Source: Tillandsia leiboldiana (taxonomy: Eukaryota; Streptophyta; Magnoliopsida; Poales; Bromeliaceae). From it: DNA of 64,000 nt. Made by a program: the position numbers and the translations under genes. The number at the start of each line of letters is the position of its first letter. Positions within the stretch are counted from its first letter, which is position 1. The stretch spans positions 6,670,682-6,734,681 of the forward strand of contig CM055072.1 in assembly GCA_029204045.2 (NCBI GenBank), given 5' to 3'. Shown here one piece after another: positions 32,739 through 44,809 of the stretch. The notes beneath the pieces were generated by a model. It ran no database searches. It saw only the letters and a program-made list of their open reading frames with translations, and was not told the origin of the DNA.

Positions 32739-34700
32739 ATGATGGGTGAAAGTGGTAATATTTATAGACCTCCTCTTTTTGATGGGACTAATTATGCTTA
32801 TTGGAAAGTGCGGATGAGAGCTTTTCTCATCTCAATTGATGAGCGTGTTTGGCAAACCGTGGAACACGGTTGGGTGCATCCTGTTGAGGAAGTAGGAAAT
32901 TCTACTACCCCAAAACCTCGCTCTAGATGGTCCAAAGAGGAATTTGAAAGATCTTCTTACAATGGGAAAGGTATGAACGCTTTATTTAATTCTCTTTCCT
33001 CGACTGAGTTCACACGAATTTCCGCGTGTGAAACCGCAAAGGAAATTTGGGATATTCTCAAAATTACACATGAGGGTACTAATCTTGTAAAAATTCAAAA
33101 GCTCCAGATGCTTACAAGTCAATTTGACTCTATTCATATGGAAGAGCATGAATTGTTTACAGATTATTACACTAGACTTCAAGATGTAATAAATACATGT
33201 GCTAATTTAGGAGAAAAGATCCCGGAGTCGAAAATTGTAAGAAAGATACTTCGGACTCTTCCGGAACGGTTTAGGGCAAAGGTTACCGCCATTGAAACCG
33301 TTAGTCATCCGGATGAGATGAGTGTAGAGGAATTAGTAGGTGCTTTGCAAACTTATGAAATGACTTTTCCTACTAATCAAGTTTCTTCCAAGTCTTCTTC
33401 TAAGCTTACAGGTATTGCATTCAAATCAACAAAGGAAGAAGATAGCGAATCAAGTTCCGACGATGAAATCTCTTTTGCTGATTTTGAAGAACAATTGGCG
33501 CGGATCGTAAAGAAATTTCGTCGGAAATTTTGGAAGAATCGAACCGATGGATCTTCATCCACGAAATCTTCTAAAGGATCATCGGGTTCTAAATCCTCTA
33601 AACTCAAAAGCTTTGCAAAACCTTCTAAAGAAAAAGAAAAAGATGATTTCGAAGGGGAAATCCAATGCTATCGATGCAAAGGCTACGGCCATTTTTCAAT
33701 GGATTGTCCTTCTAAGAAATCATATAAAAAGAAGGCTTTGCAAGCGAAAACTTGGGACGATTCTACTTTTAATGAATCGACCTCAAGTAAAGAGAAAAAA
33801 ATCATTGCTTCTCATGCCTCTCATTTTCCCTCTTCTAATAATTGTTTATCATCTTTAGTCACTGACTCTACTCCTTTGATTTTGTATGAAACATCAACAA
33901 CTGGCGGAGAGTCATCAAGTGAGGGGGAGTCGGACGAGGAAGAACTCGTTGAGGCATATCAACAACTTCTTGCGGAATCTAAGAAGATGGCCAAACATAT
34001 CAAGAAGTTGAGAAAGCAACGACTTGAAGATCAAGACGAGAATCATGCTTTAAAGATAAAACTTCATGATCTCGAGGAGGAACGAGAACGTTTATTGGAA
34101 AACAATAAAATCCTCCAAGAAGAGCGAAACCAATCGGAGACAAACGCTAAATCATATATGGACAAGATTGGTTTTCTAGAAAAACAGTTTGAGGATATTC
34201 ATGTCACCAATCAAGCTTTGACCAAGCAAGTTCATCAACTTAAATCCGACATACAAAGGTTTTCAACCGGTTCCAAGAAATTTGATTGTATGTCCGGATT
34301 AGGTCAAACAAGCAAGGTTGGTTTGGGATTTAAGAAGGATCAAACTGTGCATGCTTCAAGTTCCACATTCAAATTGAGAGGAAGAACGTGTCACCTTTGT
34401 GGACTTGAAGGACATTTGGTGAAGGATTGCCCGAAAAAGAGAAAGAAGAATTCTTCGGCAACTTCATCTACGGAGCGAACTCAACGGAATCAAAAGACAC
34501 ATCAAGTCAAAGGAGTTCACTCAACCCACCAAAGGTCCGAGCCACATCATCAATCATACAAGTGGATCACTGCGAGGCAAAGACCTAAGGTGGATCAACA
34601 GTCAAAGCGGACAACCCCCGGCCACAACGAATCAAGACAACCCAAAATCCAGCGATTTTGGATTCGGAAAGGTGATATCTTTCCTTGTCTTAAGTTCTAA
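32739..34700 (+). CDS. Sirevirus-like Gag, 653 residues
   Basis: Structural protein that would coat element RNA in cytoplasmic particles. The start is the first ATG after the primer site (MMGESGN); the frame is open further upstream into the LTR but has no ATG there. Order: copia gag domain from about residue 8 (RPPLFDGTNYAYWKVRMRAF) through KIQKLQMLTSQFD and YYTRLQDVI; a Ser/Lys-rich linker; zinc knuckle 1 CYRCKGYGHFSMDC (residues 310-323); an acidic stretch; a long charged coiled coil (about 412-525); zinc knuckle 2 CHLCGLEGHLVKDC (551-564); and a C-terminus ending IRKGDIFPCLKF. The layout and ending match the minus-strand gag at 62854-64000. No stops or frameshifts, fitting a young, selected or trans-mobilised element. 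Pol does not follow. Confidence 0.92.
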   Translation: MMGESGNIYRPPLFDGTNYAYWKVRMRAFLISIDERVWQTVEHGWVHPVEEVGNSTTPKPRSRWSKEEFERSSYNGKGMNALFNSLSSTEFTRISACETAKEIWDILKITHEGTNLVKIQKLQMLTSQFDSIHMEEHELFTDYYTRLQDVINTCANLGEKIPESKIVRKILRTLPERFRAKVTAIETVSHPDEMSVEELVGALQTYEMTFPTNQVSSKSSSKLTGIAFKSTKEEDSESSSDDEISFADFEEQLARIVKKFRRKFWKNRTDGSSSTKSSKGSSGSKSSKLKSFAKPSKEKEKDDFEGEIQCYRCKGYGHFSMDCPSKKSYKKKALQAKTWDDSTFNESTSSKEKKIIASHASHFPSSNNCLSSLVTDSTPLILYETSTTGGESSSEGESDEEELVEAYQQLLAESKKMAKHIKKLRKQRLEDQDENHALKIKLHDLEEERERLLENNKILQEERNQSETNAKSYMDKIGFLEKQFEDIHVTNQALTKQVHQLKSDIQRFSTGSKKFDCMSGLGQTSKVGLGFKKDQTVHASSSTFKLRGRTCHLCGLEGHLVKDCPKKRKKNSSATSSTERTQRNQKTHQVKGVHSTHQRSEPHHQSYKWITARQRPKVDQQSKRTTPGHNESRQPKIQRFWIRKGDIFPCLKF

Positions 34701-35865
34701 TTAGCTTATGACTGTATGTAATGCTTTGATCGGTTTTTCTTTCATATTGTTCTTGATTTTTGCATTACATGTTTTCAATGCTCTTCGTTTTTATGTTTTG
34801 TTTTTAAACAAAAGGTTTTTAACGAACAAGTGCATTGAATATAAAAAAAAAAAAAAGGTTTTCACTTTCATTCACTCCAAATTAATTTTATATGGATTAT
34901 CAACTTTACTTCATAATCATAATCTTGAAGATACTTCATTATAGGAGTTTTTGATATTATAAGCATCAAATTTTAGAAATCATGTGTGATCTTCAGATGC
35001 TTAATCTATCTCGGTTGTGTGAGTTCTTTGTGATAAACATGAGACAACCGATTGACTAAAATTTGGGATTTAATTCTTTCACGTAAGAGATTGCCTTCTT
35101 ACAAGGGTAAATAATTGAATTATGAAAGATGTGGAAAGAGTTACATCCGAAAGGAGTGTGAAAACTACCACCACATGTTGGAAAGAGCTGCCACCCCGGT
35201 CGTCCGGTTTGTGTGTGAAGCTACCACATGTTATGGATGCTTGATAGTATTTTATGAGAAAATCTTTAGTTGAAGCATTTGGAGATTTATATGCAAAACT
35301 CTTATATTTTGAACAATCTCCTGGTTGGTATAAGGTGGAATAGTTGAAAGATGCTCAAAGAGCCACCCTTAGGTATTTTAGTGCTTATCTCAAATTTGAA
35401 AGGGTAAAAATTCAGAATTGATGTCATTTGGAAATCTCCGTAAGTCATCTTTGTAAATCCGTTACATCTTGATAGAGTTTGGATCTCAAGATTATTTTTG
35501 ATGACTTGTGTTTGATGAATATAACATGAAAAACGGTTTATAATGTTTTACCTTTATTTTTCATGATTTTGGAGTAAATCTTTTTAATTTCGTGAAATTA
35601 ATTGGATTGAATGGCATATATGTGAATTCATTGTTTTTCAAAGCACTTACATGGATTTCTTGATGGAATACAAATCGGTATTTGAAAAGATTCCAAAATC
35701 TGGATTTGTTTCAAGAAATTATTTGATTTTTGCTTTCTGGTACAGGTACGCAATCTGCATTTTTGTTATATACCGGAACTGAGCTTTTATCTCTCTTTCT
35801 CTATGAACTAATGCTGTTAGTGATTTCCTTTTGTCTAGTATGTTCACTGTTTGACAATTTGTGAC
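34701..35865 (+). other. Non-coding region after gag in the gag-only Sirevirus
   Basis: No pol domains in any frame. The part from about 35100 to 35400 is similar to sequence 3' of pol in the minus-strand element (59740-59965 reversed). It includes CTACCACCACATG, GAAAGAGCTGCCACC, CGGTCGTCCG and AAAGATGCTCAAAGAGCCAC. Gag is therefore joined close to what normally follows pol. Confidence 0.75.
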
Positions 35866-36315
35866 AAAAAGGGGGAGAAGAGAAATAGGGGGAGACAGAG
35901 ATGAGATCATCGAGATAGGGGGAGAACGGAAAATGATGATCGTATCACAAAGGGGGAGAACATGGAGAACATGTTAGAGATGCTCAAGATAGGGGGGAGA
36001 CAAAGAAAAAACAAAAGAACCAAAAGGAAGACGGATCAAATGTAGGATTCTAATTTCTAACGACTAACGTTTGATTTTGTTTGGAGTTTTGGTTTTGCAG
36101 GAATTACATCACTTTAAGACTCCAAGTCCTAAGTCATAGAGTATGTTCTAGGACTGTTTGGTTCAAATGTAATTTTGTATTTATTGGATCTTTCACGCAA
36201 AGAAAATCAATGTTTTGGTGATGACATTGAGTTTCGATTTTTTGGTTTAAGATGAGTGACTTGAGCGCTTTTATGTATTTTTGGGTTTTGTCACGAAATT
36301 GCCAAAGGGGGAGAT
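35866..36315 (+). other. Multiple polypurine tracts before the 3' LTR
   Basis: Tracts of the form A(3-5)G5-6AGA or ATAGGGGGAGA occur near 35866, 35887, 35917, 35950 and 35990, plus the functional tract AAAGGGGGAGAT at 36304-36315 immediately before the 3' LTR. Repeated polypurine tracts are a hallmark of the Sirevirus lineage and prime plus-strand cDNA synthesis. Confidence 0.88.
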
Positions 36316-37712
36316 TGTTACGGCATTTTGGTGTTGGCATATTTCGTGAGTCAAGTCAGTGAGTTGAGTCGGAGTCTTAAAGGGATCAAATTGTCAATCA
36401 GCAATCAAAGACTTAGAGAAGATTCAACAAGAGCTCAAGTTGACACTCAGTGTCTTGAGTCTTGAAGATTGAAGTTGAAGAATTGTGGATCAGTTACATC
36501 AATCTCAAGAAGAAAGTATTCAAGAGGATCAGGTATGTTTAACTAAATAATTGTGGTGATCCGAATACTTTCTTATAGTGTAGAAACACTTGGAAGAATT
36601 TTTAATTGCATAATAATCAAAAACTGGTGTTCGGACTTGTTCAGGATCCGGATCAGAGCCAACGATCCGGATCCCGAAGGTTGTTGCTTCATACAAGACT
36701 TCGATCCGGATCCATGCAATTTCCGATCCGGATCCCGAATGTTAAGTTTTCTGATTTGTATGAACGATCCGGATCGGGCCTTGCAATCCGGATCCCGAAC
36801 CCTTGGTTTTCTGGAATCGTCAATCTCGTTACGACGATCCGGATCGCAATAAATCTGATCCGGATCGCCGTCCTGAAAATTTTCAGATAAGGTATGTTTT
36901 TGATTCTTATCTCTTTCCAAAGGTTTCTAAACTATAAATAGACACTTAGGGTTTCTCAAAAAAGGTGGTAGCTACGGCCGATCTTTTCATAAAACTCTTG
37001 AGAGCAACCCTAGAGGCTAGGTTTTTATCGATCTTCTTTATAGCCTCTTTTAGGTCAATTCGATGGTTCTTCCAAGATCTATCTTTTGTCGAATTGATCT
37101 AATCTTTGCTTAGAGTTTTTTTTCCCATGGATCTTCATTGATAATCTAAGCAAAGGATCACCATCGAAGTCAATATTCTTATCGACTGAGTTTGCGTCGT
37201 GGATTCGACGTGGCATCGTGGATTCGGTGTGCTAAAGGCGTTTCGTGGATTCGAAACGTGTGCTCGTGGATTCGAGTGGCGTTCGTGGATTCGAACGTGT
37301 GCAGTGGGCGTGCAAAATCGGTGGAGCGCGAGGTCCAAGAAAGTGAAGGAGGGGTTAAATCCGTGGAGACGGTAATCACCTTGTTATTCTTCTTTTCTTA
37401 GGGATTGTTATTGCGTGGATATCCAACCGGTCAGCGCAAGGTCCGAAGAAGCTGAAGGAGGGGTTTGAGTCCGTGGAGTCGGTAATCACCTTGTTATTCT
37501 TCTATTCTTAGTGGATTGTTATTGCGTGTTGGTCCCGTGGTTTTTCTCCTGGATTGGAGTTTCCACGTATATCTCGGTGTGCTGTTTTTATTTTCCGCAT
37601 TGGTTTTTTTTTTTGCACTGAGATTTGGTTTTATAAGTATTACACCTATTCACCCCCCCCTCTAGTTGTTTGATAGTACCTATTTAGATCCTTTGGGATT
37701 CATAACTCTACA
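36316..37712 (+). repeat. 3' LTR of the gag-only Sirevirus, 1397 bp
   Basis: Almost identical to the 5' LTR, offset 5007 bp, including the palindrome array (from about 36645), TATA box (36932-36941) and hairpin array (37194-37298). It is followed by the TSD ACGCT. Confidence 0.95.
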
Positions 37713-37717
37713 ACGCT

Positions 37718-38336
37718 GCCCAAGGCAACCCACGTGGCTATAATTACATCTAGACCCTTATTATTTCATAAAATTGTATAAAAATTCTAAATATAAAAAT
37801 TCTAAATAATAGGGTTTTAGGCTTGTTACCTTGATCCAGAAGACTTCGGACTGAATCGAAGGTGCTAGGAGATGGACCTCACTGTATGAGGTCCCGTGCT
37901 CACTGTATGAGGTGTTCTTGGAGTCCAGGAAGTGCTACGGGTCAACCTACAACTTGACAAAAGATCAAGAAACTAGGATCTTTACAATCAGTCCATAATA
38001 ATGGAATATGAGGTGAGCATCATGCTCAAGGAGGTCCAAGAAGTTAGAGGCTCGCTTACCCGAAGTCGTGAAGTCGTCGGAGTGGTCACCGAAGCAACCT
38101 CGACCAAGATCAGGGGTTCTAGGGCTCGACTTGGGCTGCAACACAAAGCTCAGGTTTCGAGGAGTAAGGAGCACATGCAGCTACAACAGAGGGTCGAGGG
38201 AGGTGCAAGGATCCTTCACAGGCGCGGCGCCGCCGGCTGGCCGGAGGAAACACTTACAGCCAAGCTAGGGCTTGGCTTGGCCGAGCTTAGGACCCAACAG
38301 TTCATGGGGCCAACCGAGGGCACCAGGAGGAAGGTC
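37718..38336. other. Continuation of the unassigned sequence after the Sirevirus insertion
   Basis: Picks up after the TSD with GCCCAAGGC. AT-rich, then GC-richer, including a repeated CTCACTGTATGAGGT (about 37880 and 37908) and GGCGCGGCGCCGCC near 38222. The open frames here have no recognisable domain. Confidence 0.35.
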
Positions 38337-38848
38337 TAAGTCTGCCGGCATAACTCATAGCCCCAATTGCACTGGACATGATCCACAAACCTCCTCCACA
38401 TGCATAACACCAACAGGAACCTGTACCTCTAGTGCACGTTGTAACGACTCTACCTCTAGTCCATACAGGAATGCAAAATACTCTAACTCAGACTGCTGTA
38501 ATGAAAATCATACATGCGACAACACAGTCCACCGCCGTGGCGTCCTCCAACCGGGCGGCACAGACTCATCCGCTCGATGCAGGTGGTCGTCGCTCAGTCT
38601 GCCTTGACAAAGTTCAGTCTACCTGAAAATATCTAGACTATCCACATAGGGAGCACGGCCCCAGCCACTGCTCACATTGGGGCGACGAATACGGCCTTCC
38701 ACAGAAAACACATCCATGCTACCGTCTCTGCTGATACTGATGCTGACGCTGCCATCAGGGTCCACCCAACCTCTGGCACCTCAGAAATCCACGACCCTGG
38801 GGAAAGGAATCGGGAAGGCCTGCTGATCTGTCCTCCATCTGGCGCCGG
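38337..38848 (-). pseudogene. Ty3/gypsy protease-gag remnant
   Basis: Nucleotide similarity on the minus strand to the protease part of the gypsy element (compare 43310-43560 and 21430-21600): ACTGGACATGATCCACA, CTCTAGTCCATACAGGAATG. It then continues into gag C-terminal sequence. It joins directly to LTR sequence at 38849, so the gag N-terminal part and leader are deleted. Many frame breaks. Confidence 0.7.
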
Positions 38849-40196
38849 GCACCCCGGGGTCGAACTGCGACCCGGGCTCGCCAACAGATCCGCCACCTAT
38901 ATGAAAACCCCGCATAGGCGAAGCGTCCAACCTGCAAAGAAAGATCTACTACAGCTAAACAGATATCAGAGCCGTAAAATAAAAAGCTGTAAAACTCTAT
39001 CAAACACTATACAACTGGAAATAAAGATACAATATCCATCTCCCAAAAAAAAATCGAATCAAATACAAAATCCTCAGATACAATAACCCAGAACTCAACA
39101 GGGAGGGTAACATGAAATAATACATCAGTGTACAGGCTCTCAGTACAAGTCATATCCTCACTACAATAATCTCTCAAAAGCAGAAATAAAACTAATCTAC
39201 TGACTGTATTACAAATCTCCAATGTGGGGGTACAGCTACTCTCCAAAGACAGGTAGGGATCTAGCTCGCGACTACCTCACCTCGAACAGCAACAGCAGAA
39301 TCAACATCTCTCACAGATGACTCTGCAAAACAAAGGAGAGGAAAAAAAAAGGAGGGGGGAGAACCCCCAACAGGTGTGAGAACTACATCAACACGTAGTT
39401 CTCAGTGGGTACCGCCACCGAGCCCGACGGTCTGCCCACTAAGTCTACTAGAGGCATAAGATAACAATGCAGTAAAAACTAAACAAGAAAAGCTGGAGAT
39501 ACTCTATAGCTACCATGCCTCTATCTAAATGCTCAATGGGTGATACAAATGAAAAGATATGCAACTACTCGCACCCAAGGTGCTCAATCGACCCAATTGA
39601 ACTGACTGCCTCATAGGGTCCAGTCAAGCCTGCGCCTACCTACTGCCAGTATATCCACGGAGGACTGGACTTACGTAGGGTGTCCGTGACTGCCAAAACG
39701 ACCCGGGACCATGGCTTCCCGCGCGCTTCCGTAGACCGCGCCCCGCGAGCCGGCCAACCGGGAGCCGCCACGCGTCCTCCCCCCGGGTGCACGCCAAGCC
39801 CGTGGACCGAGCGGCCCGCGCCTCTGCCCGCAGCCGCTGCCCGCCGCCGCACCGCCGTGCTTCGCCGCCTGCCCATTGCCGCCGGCGCTGCCCCGGCCGC
39901 CGGAACGGTAACCCAAGCCTCGAAATCCGTATTAGGGCATCCGGGCTCCGAAAAAAATAAGTAAATAGTCTATTTCCATCGTTTTCGCGCGCTGAGTCCA
40001 AATCCAATGTCCGTTTTGCCCAATTCCACTTCTAAAATTTGTCGAAGGCATCCGGTTAAGCAAACTTGCTCCCGTTTTCCTCACTGAGTCCAATTCTTGG
40101 GTCCGATTCGTGCACAAACACCTCTAACACAATGCAAAGGCCTCCAGAAGTTGCCAGACACACTGCAAAAGCTCTAAGGAGATCCGGGTCATCACA
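38849..40196 (-). repeat. Ty3/gypsy LTR A, internally deleted, minus orientation
   Basis: It starts ACCCCGGGGTCG and ends GATCCGGGTCATCACA at 40196. Compared with LTR B the middle is missing: sequence jumps near 39698 from the outer part to the GC-rich promoter part, a loss of about 2.6 kb. The next bases TCCTCCCCCACT are the reverse complement of a polypurine tract, so this is the 3' LTR of the internal region to its right. Confidence 0.85.
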
Positions 40197-41387
40197 TCCT
40201 CCCCCACTAAAAGAAAGTTTCTTCCTCAAAACTAACACAACTCAAAAAGGGAGTCTCCAATACAAAAGGGTAGGTACTCATCATCACTGTCTCTAGCTCC
40301 CACGTCACCACTCACTCCCCGTGATTACTCCTCAATAACAACAACAACCGGTACGACATGGCCCAATTGCGTAATTCCCTCATCTCACTAGCCAGAATTC
40401 ACAATGAGCGTCTCTCGTACTCCAAACACTCACAGATCTCAAATGGGGCGAGTCAATCACGGGCGAGGGATCCAAAAGTATAACACTCCTGAGCTAAGAC
40501 GTGGAAAAAAACATCAGGGACTCCAACAAAAAGACTGGGGGAAAGGAACGAACAACCAGTGCTACGCGCACCAACACCACACCCTTGTGCCAACTCAACT
40601 AGGGCGACCTGGAACACACCCCCACAAACATCCAAGAAGTAAAGAAGTCCTAACAAGCTGGGGTCCTCACTCAGTCACTCTCGGATCCTGTCCATCCGAG
40701 TGGACTGCCCAACCGCAAGTTACAATAAAAAAGGGACCCCCAGGGACACAACCTCAAGCCCTGTTCGCCTCAACAACACCACACAGCGCCAGCTGTGAAA
40801 TCATCAAACTCAACCTCAGACAGCTCTCCCGCTCAAGGTATCCGCCACCACAGTGGCCCTGTCGAGGTGATATTGGATGCTCATCCATAATCCAACAGCA
40901 ACTCCACAGCCCCTAAGGGAGACATCACTATAACTCCCAAATCCATCACCCATCGTCAAGCTAAAATCGGCGCGGGTATCAGTCTCAACATCCATTCGTC
41001 GAGCTCTGCCGGCACTGCCCAGTCCAAGAAGCTCTTCACTTCAACAATAAATGTTGATCTCGGTCAATCTCGTATAGTATCCATTTTGGCCGGATTTCCA
41101 CATCTGCTCCTATGGCTAGAATAATGTGGCCCAATAAGGTATGCTCCTGAAGCTAAAACTCGTACCTCAACAACTCGGCATACAGCTTCTCCCTCACAGA
41201 TGTTGTAGCACCATCCACAAGTGCTCCTCATGATCCAAGTCACTCTGGGAGTCAATTCAAATATCTATGCAGAACACTTTTACCAATCCATCCAAGTATA
41301 GCTAGAACACACAATTCCACAAATCATAAAGACAGCAGGGCATTAGTCAATCCTCTTGACCTCACTAAGAGCGCATAATGCCCATAC

Positions 41388-42704
41388 TGTTGGGTTATGT
41401 ATAATAGGATCTAAATAGGGGAAAAAAACACTTAGAGGGGGGTGAATAGGTGTAAACAATAAACACTCAAAAATCTTTGCGATATAAAATCCAATGCGGA
41501 AAAATAAATAACACGCAGAGATTTTTACGTGGAAAACTCCAAACCGGAGTAAAAAATCACGGGACCGATAACACGGTGAAATCCACTAGAATTATAACAC
41601 GTACAAAGGTGATATACCGTACTCACAGACGACTCAACCTTTTTCCATACGCTCCTAGTTGATCTTCTCCGCTCGCTCCGCAACGCTTCTCGAATCCACG
41701 ATCTGCGTCGAACGCCGAATCCACGGCGTCCAACGTCGAGTCCACGACGTCCGACCGAATCCACGGTCTTCACCCAGTAGCACGTCTCGAATCCACGAAC
41801 GTACCTCGCTCCGAATCCACGAGAGCGTAGCACCTTGAATCCATAAGGCCACGCGAGTCCACGCGCCGATTTTGGGGAAATCGTTGTTTTTGGGTTGTGA
41901 TGATCCGCCGAATACTTAGATTAGAAATAGATCGGAAATACCATCTAAGTATTCATTAATTTGATTCTACTCAAAATCTGAGTTTGGAAAACCTAGAATC
42001 AAATTAATAATATAGATGAAGAAACATAGAATTAAATCTAGTATTTCCTTTCTTCTCTATATGTGGATTTTCTATTTCGGTCGTGTTTTTCCATACCCTA
42101 AAAGATGAATCATAGGGTCTATTTATAGGTTAGAAACCGTTGGAAGAGGATAAGAATAAAAAACTAACCTTTTCTGGAATTTTTCTGGACGACGATCCGG
42201 ATCGGATTTCGGCGATCCGGATTGCAGTAACGAGACAGACAGTTTCCAGAAAAACAAAGGTTCGGGATCCGGATCGAAGTGCCTGATCCGGATCGTTCAT
42301 ACAATTCACCAAACACCAATATTCGGGATCCGGATTGAAATGCATGATCCGGATCGTTCATATATTATGGTAAAAATCAGTGTTCGGGATCCGGATCAAA
42401 AGAGGCTACGATCCGGATTGAATTTGCGTATGAACTAACACCCTTCGGGATCCGGATCGGATTGTCTGATCCGGATCCTGAACATGTCCCATGTCCAGTT
42501 TTTGATTTTTATGCAATTAAAAATTCATCCAAGTGTTTCTACACTATAAGAAGTATTCGGATCACCAAAAATAATTAGTTAAACATACCTGATCCTTTTG
42601 AATTCTTCTTTCTTGAGATTGAGTTATAAGATCCAACCTTCTTTATCTTCAATCTTCAAGACTTAACCGAATCCACGAAATACGCCAACTCAAATTCCGT
42701 AACA
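41388..42704 (-). mobile_element. Sirevirus solo LTR, 1317 bp
   Basis: Plus strand ends TGTTGGGTT...CCGTAACA, so sense is TGTTACGG...CCCAACA on the minus strand. Perfect TSD CATAC at 41383-41387 and 42705-42709; it splits the gypsy reverse transcriptase remnant. It carries GATCCGGATC palindromes (about 42194-42480), a TATA box (CTATTTATAG, 42119-42128) and eight GAATCCAC-loop hairpins (41688-41867). Confidence 0.93.
41688..41867 (-). repeat. Hairpin array with constant loop in Sirevirus solo LTR
   Basis: Plus-strand loops GAATCCAC (or GAGTCCAC, GAATCCAT) start at 41692, 41717, 41738, 41757, 41789, 41813, 41837 and 41855. Arms include ACGCC/GGCGT, ACGTC/GACGT, GACC/GGTC, CCTT/AAGG and CGC/GCG. 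Confidence 0.82.
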
Positions 42705-44809
42705 CATACCGTGTCCTGAACACCGTCTTGGCAAAATCCTCGGCTGTAAGATTCCAAATAGATATATGCCTCATAGAAGAACAACTGCCGGAGTATAACT
42801 CAATCAATAGTCCTAAATAAAATCCGGACCTGCTAGTGCTCAAACCACAAAAGAACCCTTCACAGTCGTGTACCAACGACGTGGCATCACCACCGTATAT
42901 CAACGGCATGGCACTAGGTCCAACATACCCCTCGATCCATCAGATCCTGCAACTGCGCTATCAGCTCTCTCAGCTTTACTAGTGATATCCAATGAGGTGC
43001 TGTCGAGGTTGGCGCGGTTCCCAGAACCACGTCAATCTCATTCTCCCTAACTGGCGGCATCAACATCAGCTCAGGTGGACTCACACCCGGGATCTCACGA
43101 GCAAAAGGGATATCCTTGAGTCCCGGTGCCGCCGTAGGCACCTCTCACACTATCGCTGTAACCTGTGTGCTCCAATTGTCTCTACAAACAAACCTCTTCT
43201 TGTCTGCCTCGCAGAAAGTCATAGTCCTCTCCCTCTCTGCAGTCAAACATCATGTGGTACTGTGCCAACCAATCTCAGGCACTGGGTCAAACACTAACTA
43301 CCACAAAAGCCAATAAGTCTGCCGGTATAGCTCGTGGTCTCAACTGCACTGGACATGATCCACAAGACTCCTCCACATGCACAACACCGACAGGAACCTG
43401 TACCTCTAGTGCACATGGTAACGACTCCGCCTCTAGTCCATGCAGGAATGCACAATGGTCTAACTCAGACTGCTGTAATGAAATCACACTTGCGACAAAT
43501 CCGATCCACTGCCGAGGCGCCCTCCAACCAGGCAGCACAGACTCATTCGCTCGATGCAAGTGGTTGTCGCTCAGTCTGCCTCGTCATCAAAGTACATTCT
43601 GCCAGAGAATATCTATACCAATCACACAGGGAGCACGACCACTGCCTCTGCTCACACTGAGGCGACGAATGTGGTCCTCCGCAGATAACACATCCACGCT
43701 ACCGCCGCTGCTGATACTAATACTGGTACTGCTATCGGGGTCCACCCGACCTCTGACGTCTCAGAAATCCACGATCCTGGGGAAGGAAATCTGGAATGCC
43801 TCTGCTGGCCGCTCTGTCCTCCATCACCTAGCGCCAAGCGCCTCTATCTAGAACTTGCCTCTGGCGGCAGATCCCTATCCAAAGGAACTGTAGCGCCATG
43901 CTCCACTCAACGCCTACTCCAACGAGGAATCCAAAATCTGAAACGGAGGGACCAAATGAGCTGAAAGATATCCTGGCGCAATCCACTCCCAGACACACAT
44001 ATCCTATGCGCCTCATCCCTCTAAACATGGAGCGCGTAGTTCAACAACTGCGTAAACTCTTGACACAATGAGGCTCTCAAGTAGTCTTTCTATCACCACC
44101 AACCACGATTCTGCCTCAAAAGGCTCCAAACTCAAACCTATGAATCGGGGTGGTTCATCTGCCGAAACTGGCTCACTAATCGATGATGTCCCACAGCTCA
44201 TCAGCTGTCAGCTATCCACCCTGCCTCGGTGCCTTGGCACTAATCGTCGGCACGGAGGGGGCTACTCGCTCCATCGGCGCTACAGAAATCACTGCCACTG
44301 AGGATACTGCAACCGAGTGGTCTCAGGAGGAAAGCATTGTCGGGCTGCCCGCTGCTCAGACAACTGTGTCACCTAAACCAGCTGCTCACTCCACCGCTAA
44401 TATATCTCAGACAATCCTGTCATCTGGGTCCGGAGCTCTCTGACCTCAATCCGGGTGTCCGGCCCAAAACTAACCGCTCAGGTTCAACTGCCGCGACAGG
44501 GTGCACACGGGTCAAAACCCAGCGTCGGGAAGACACCTCTCACCATGACAAAAACCACAAACAACACACAACAAACACTCGACCCAATCCAGTGAAAATC
44601 TAGAGCATGTCACCCATTCCACAGCATTATGTTGTCTGCAGCCAACATAATCACTTAGGAGAACAAACATGCCGATCACTCGTCCCATCCCTTGGGAGAG
44701 GTATAAAACTCAATCAGGACTCTCGCTAAAAATCACGACTCTCACGAAGTCATCCTAGGGTCCAACCACAAGCCTAGGGTTTCTAAAGTCCACAATGACC
44801 TATATCCTA

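Larger units (their letters stand above)
31309..37712 (+). mobile_element. Complete gag-only Sirevirus-like Ty1/copia element, 6404 bp
   Basis: It has two near-identical LTRs (31309-32704 and 36316-37712), a perfect TSD ACGCT (31304-31308 and 37713-37717), a primer site next to the 5' LTR, one long gag ORF and repeated polypurine tracts before the 3' LTR. The LTR pair differs visibly at only two places (one base near 31876/36883 and one extra C near 37660), so insertion is very recent. There is no protease, integrase or reverse transcriptase anywhere between gag and the 3' LTR. It must be mobilised in trans if it moves. Confidence 0.93.
40197..44809 (-). pseudogene. Degenerate Ty3/gypsy internal region (gag-pol), minus strand
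   Basis: It begins with the polypurine tract complement (40197-40213). Decayed RNase H similarity follows near 40850 (GAGGTGATATTGGATGCTCA matches 19875-19890). A Sirevirus solo LTR lies at 41388-42704. Reverse transcriptase sequence resumes at 42710 (CGTGTCCTGAACACCGTCTTGG matches 20730-20752). Protease-RT linker is near 42905-43010, protease about 43170-43480 and gag to about 44500. Frames are broken by many stops and indels and no domain is intact. Confidence 0.78.

Noticed and set aside
34708..34944. 78-codon open frame after gag
   Set aside because: Low-complexity Phe/Lys reading of AT-rich spacer. No pol or env-like similarity.
39636..40007. Open frames in LTR A and the matching 47815-48620 block of LTR B
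   Set aside because: LTR sequence, not genes. Translations shared between LTR copies reflect DNA similarity only.
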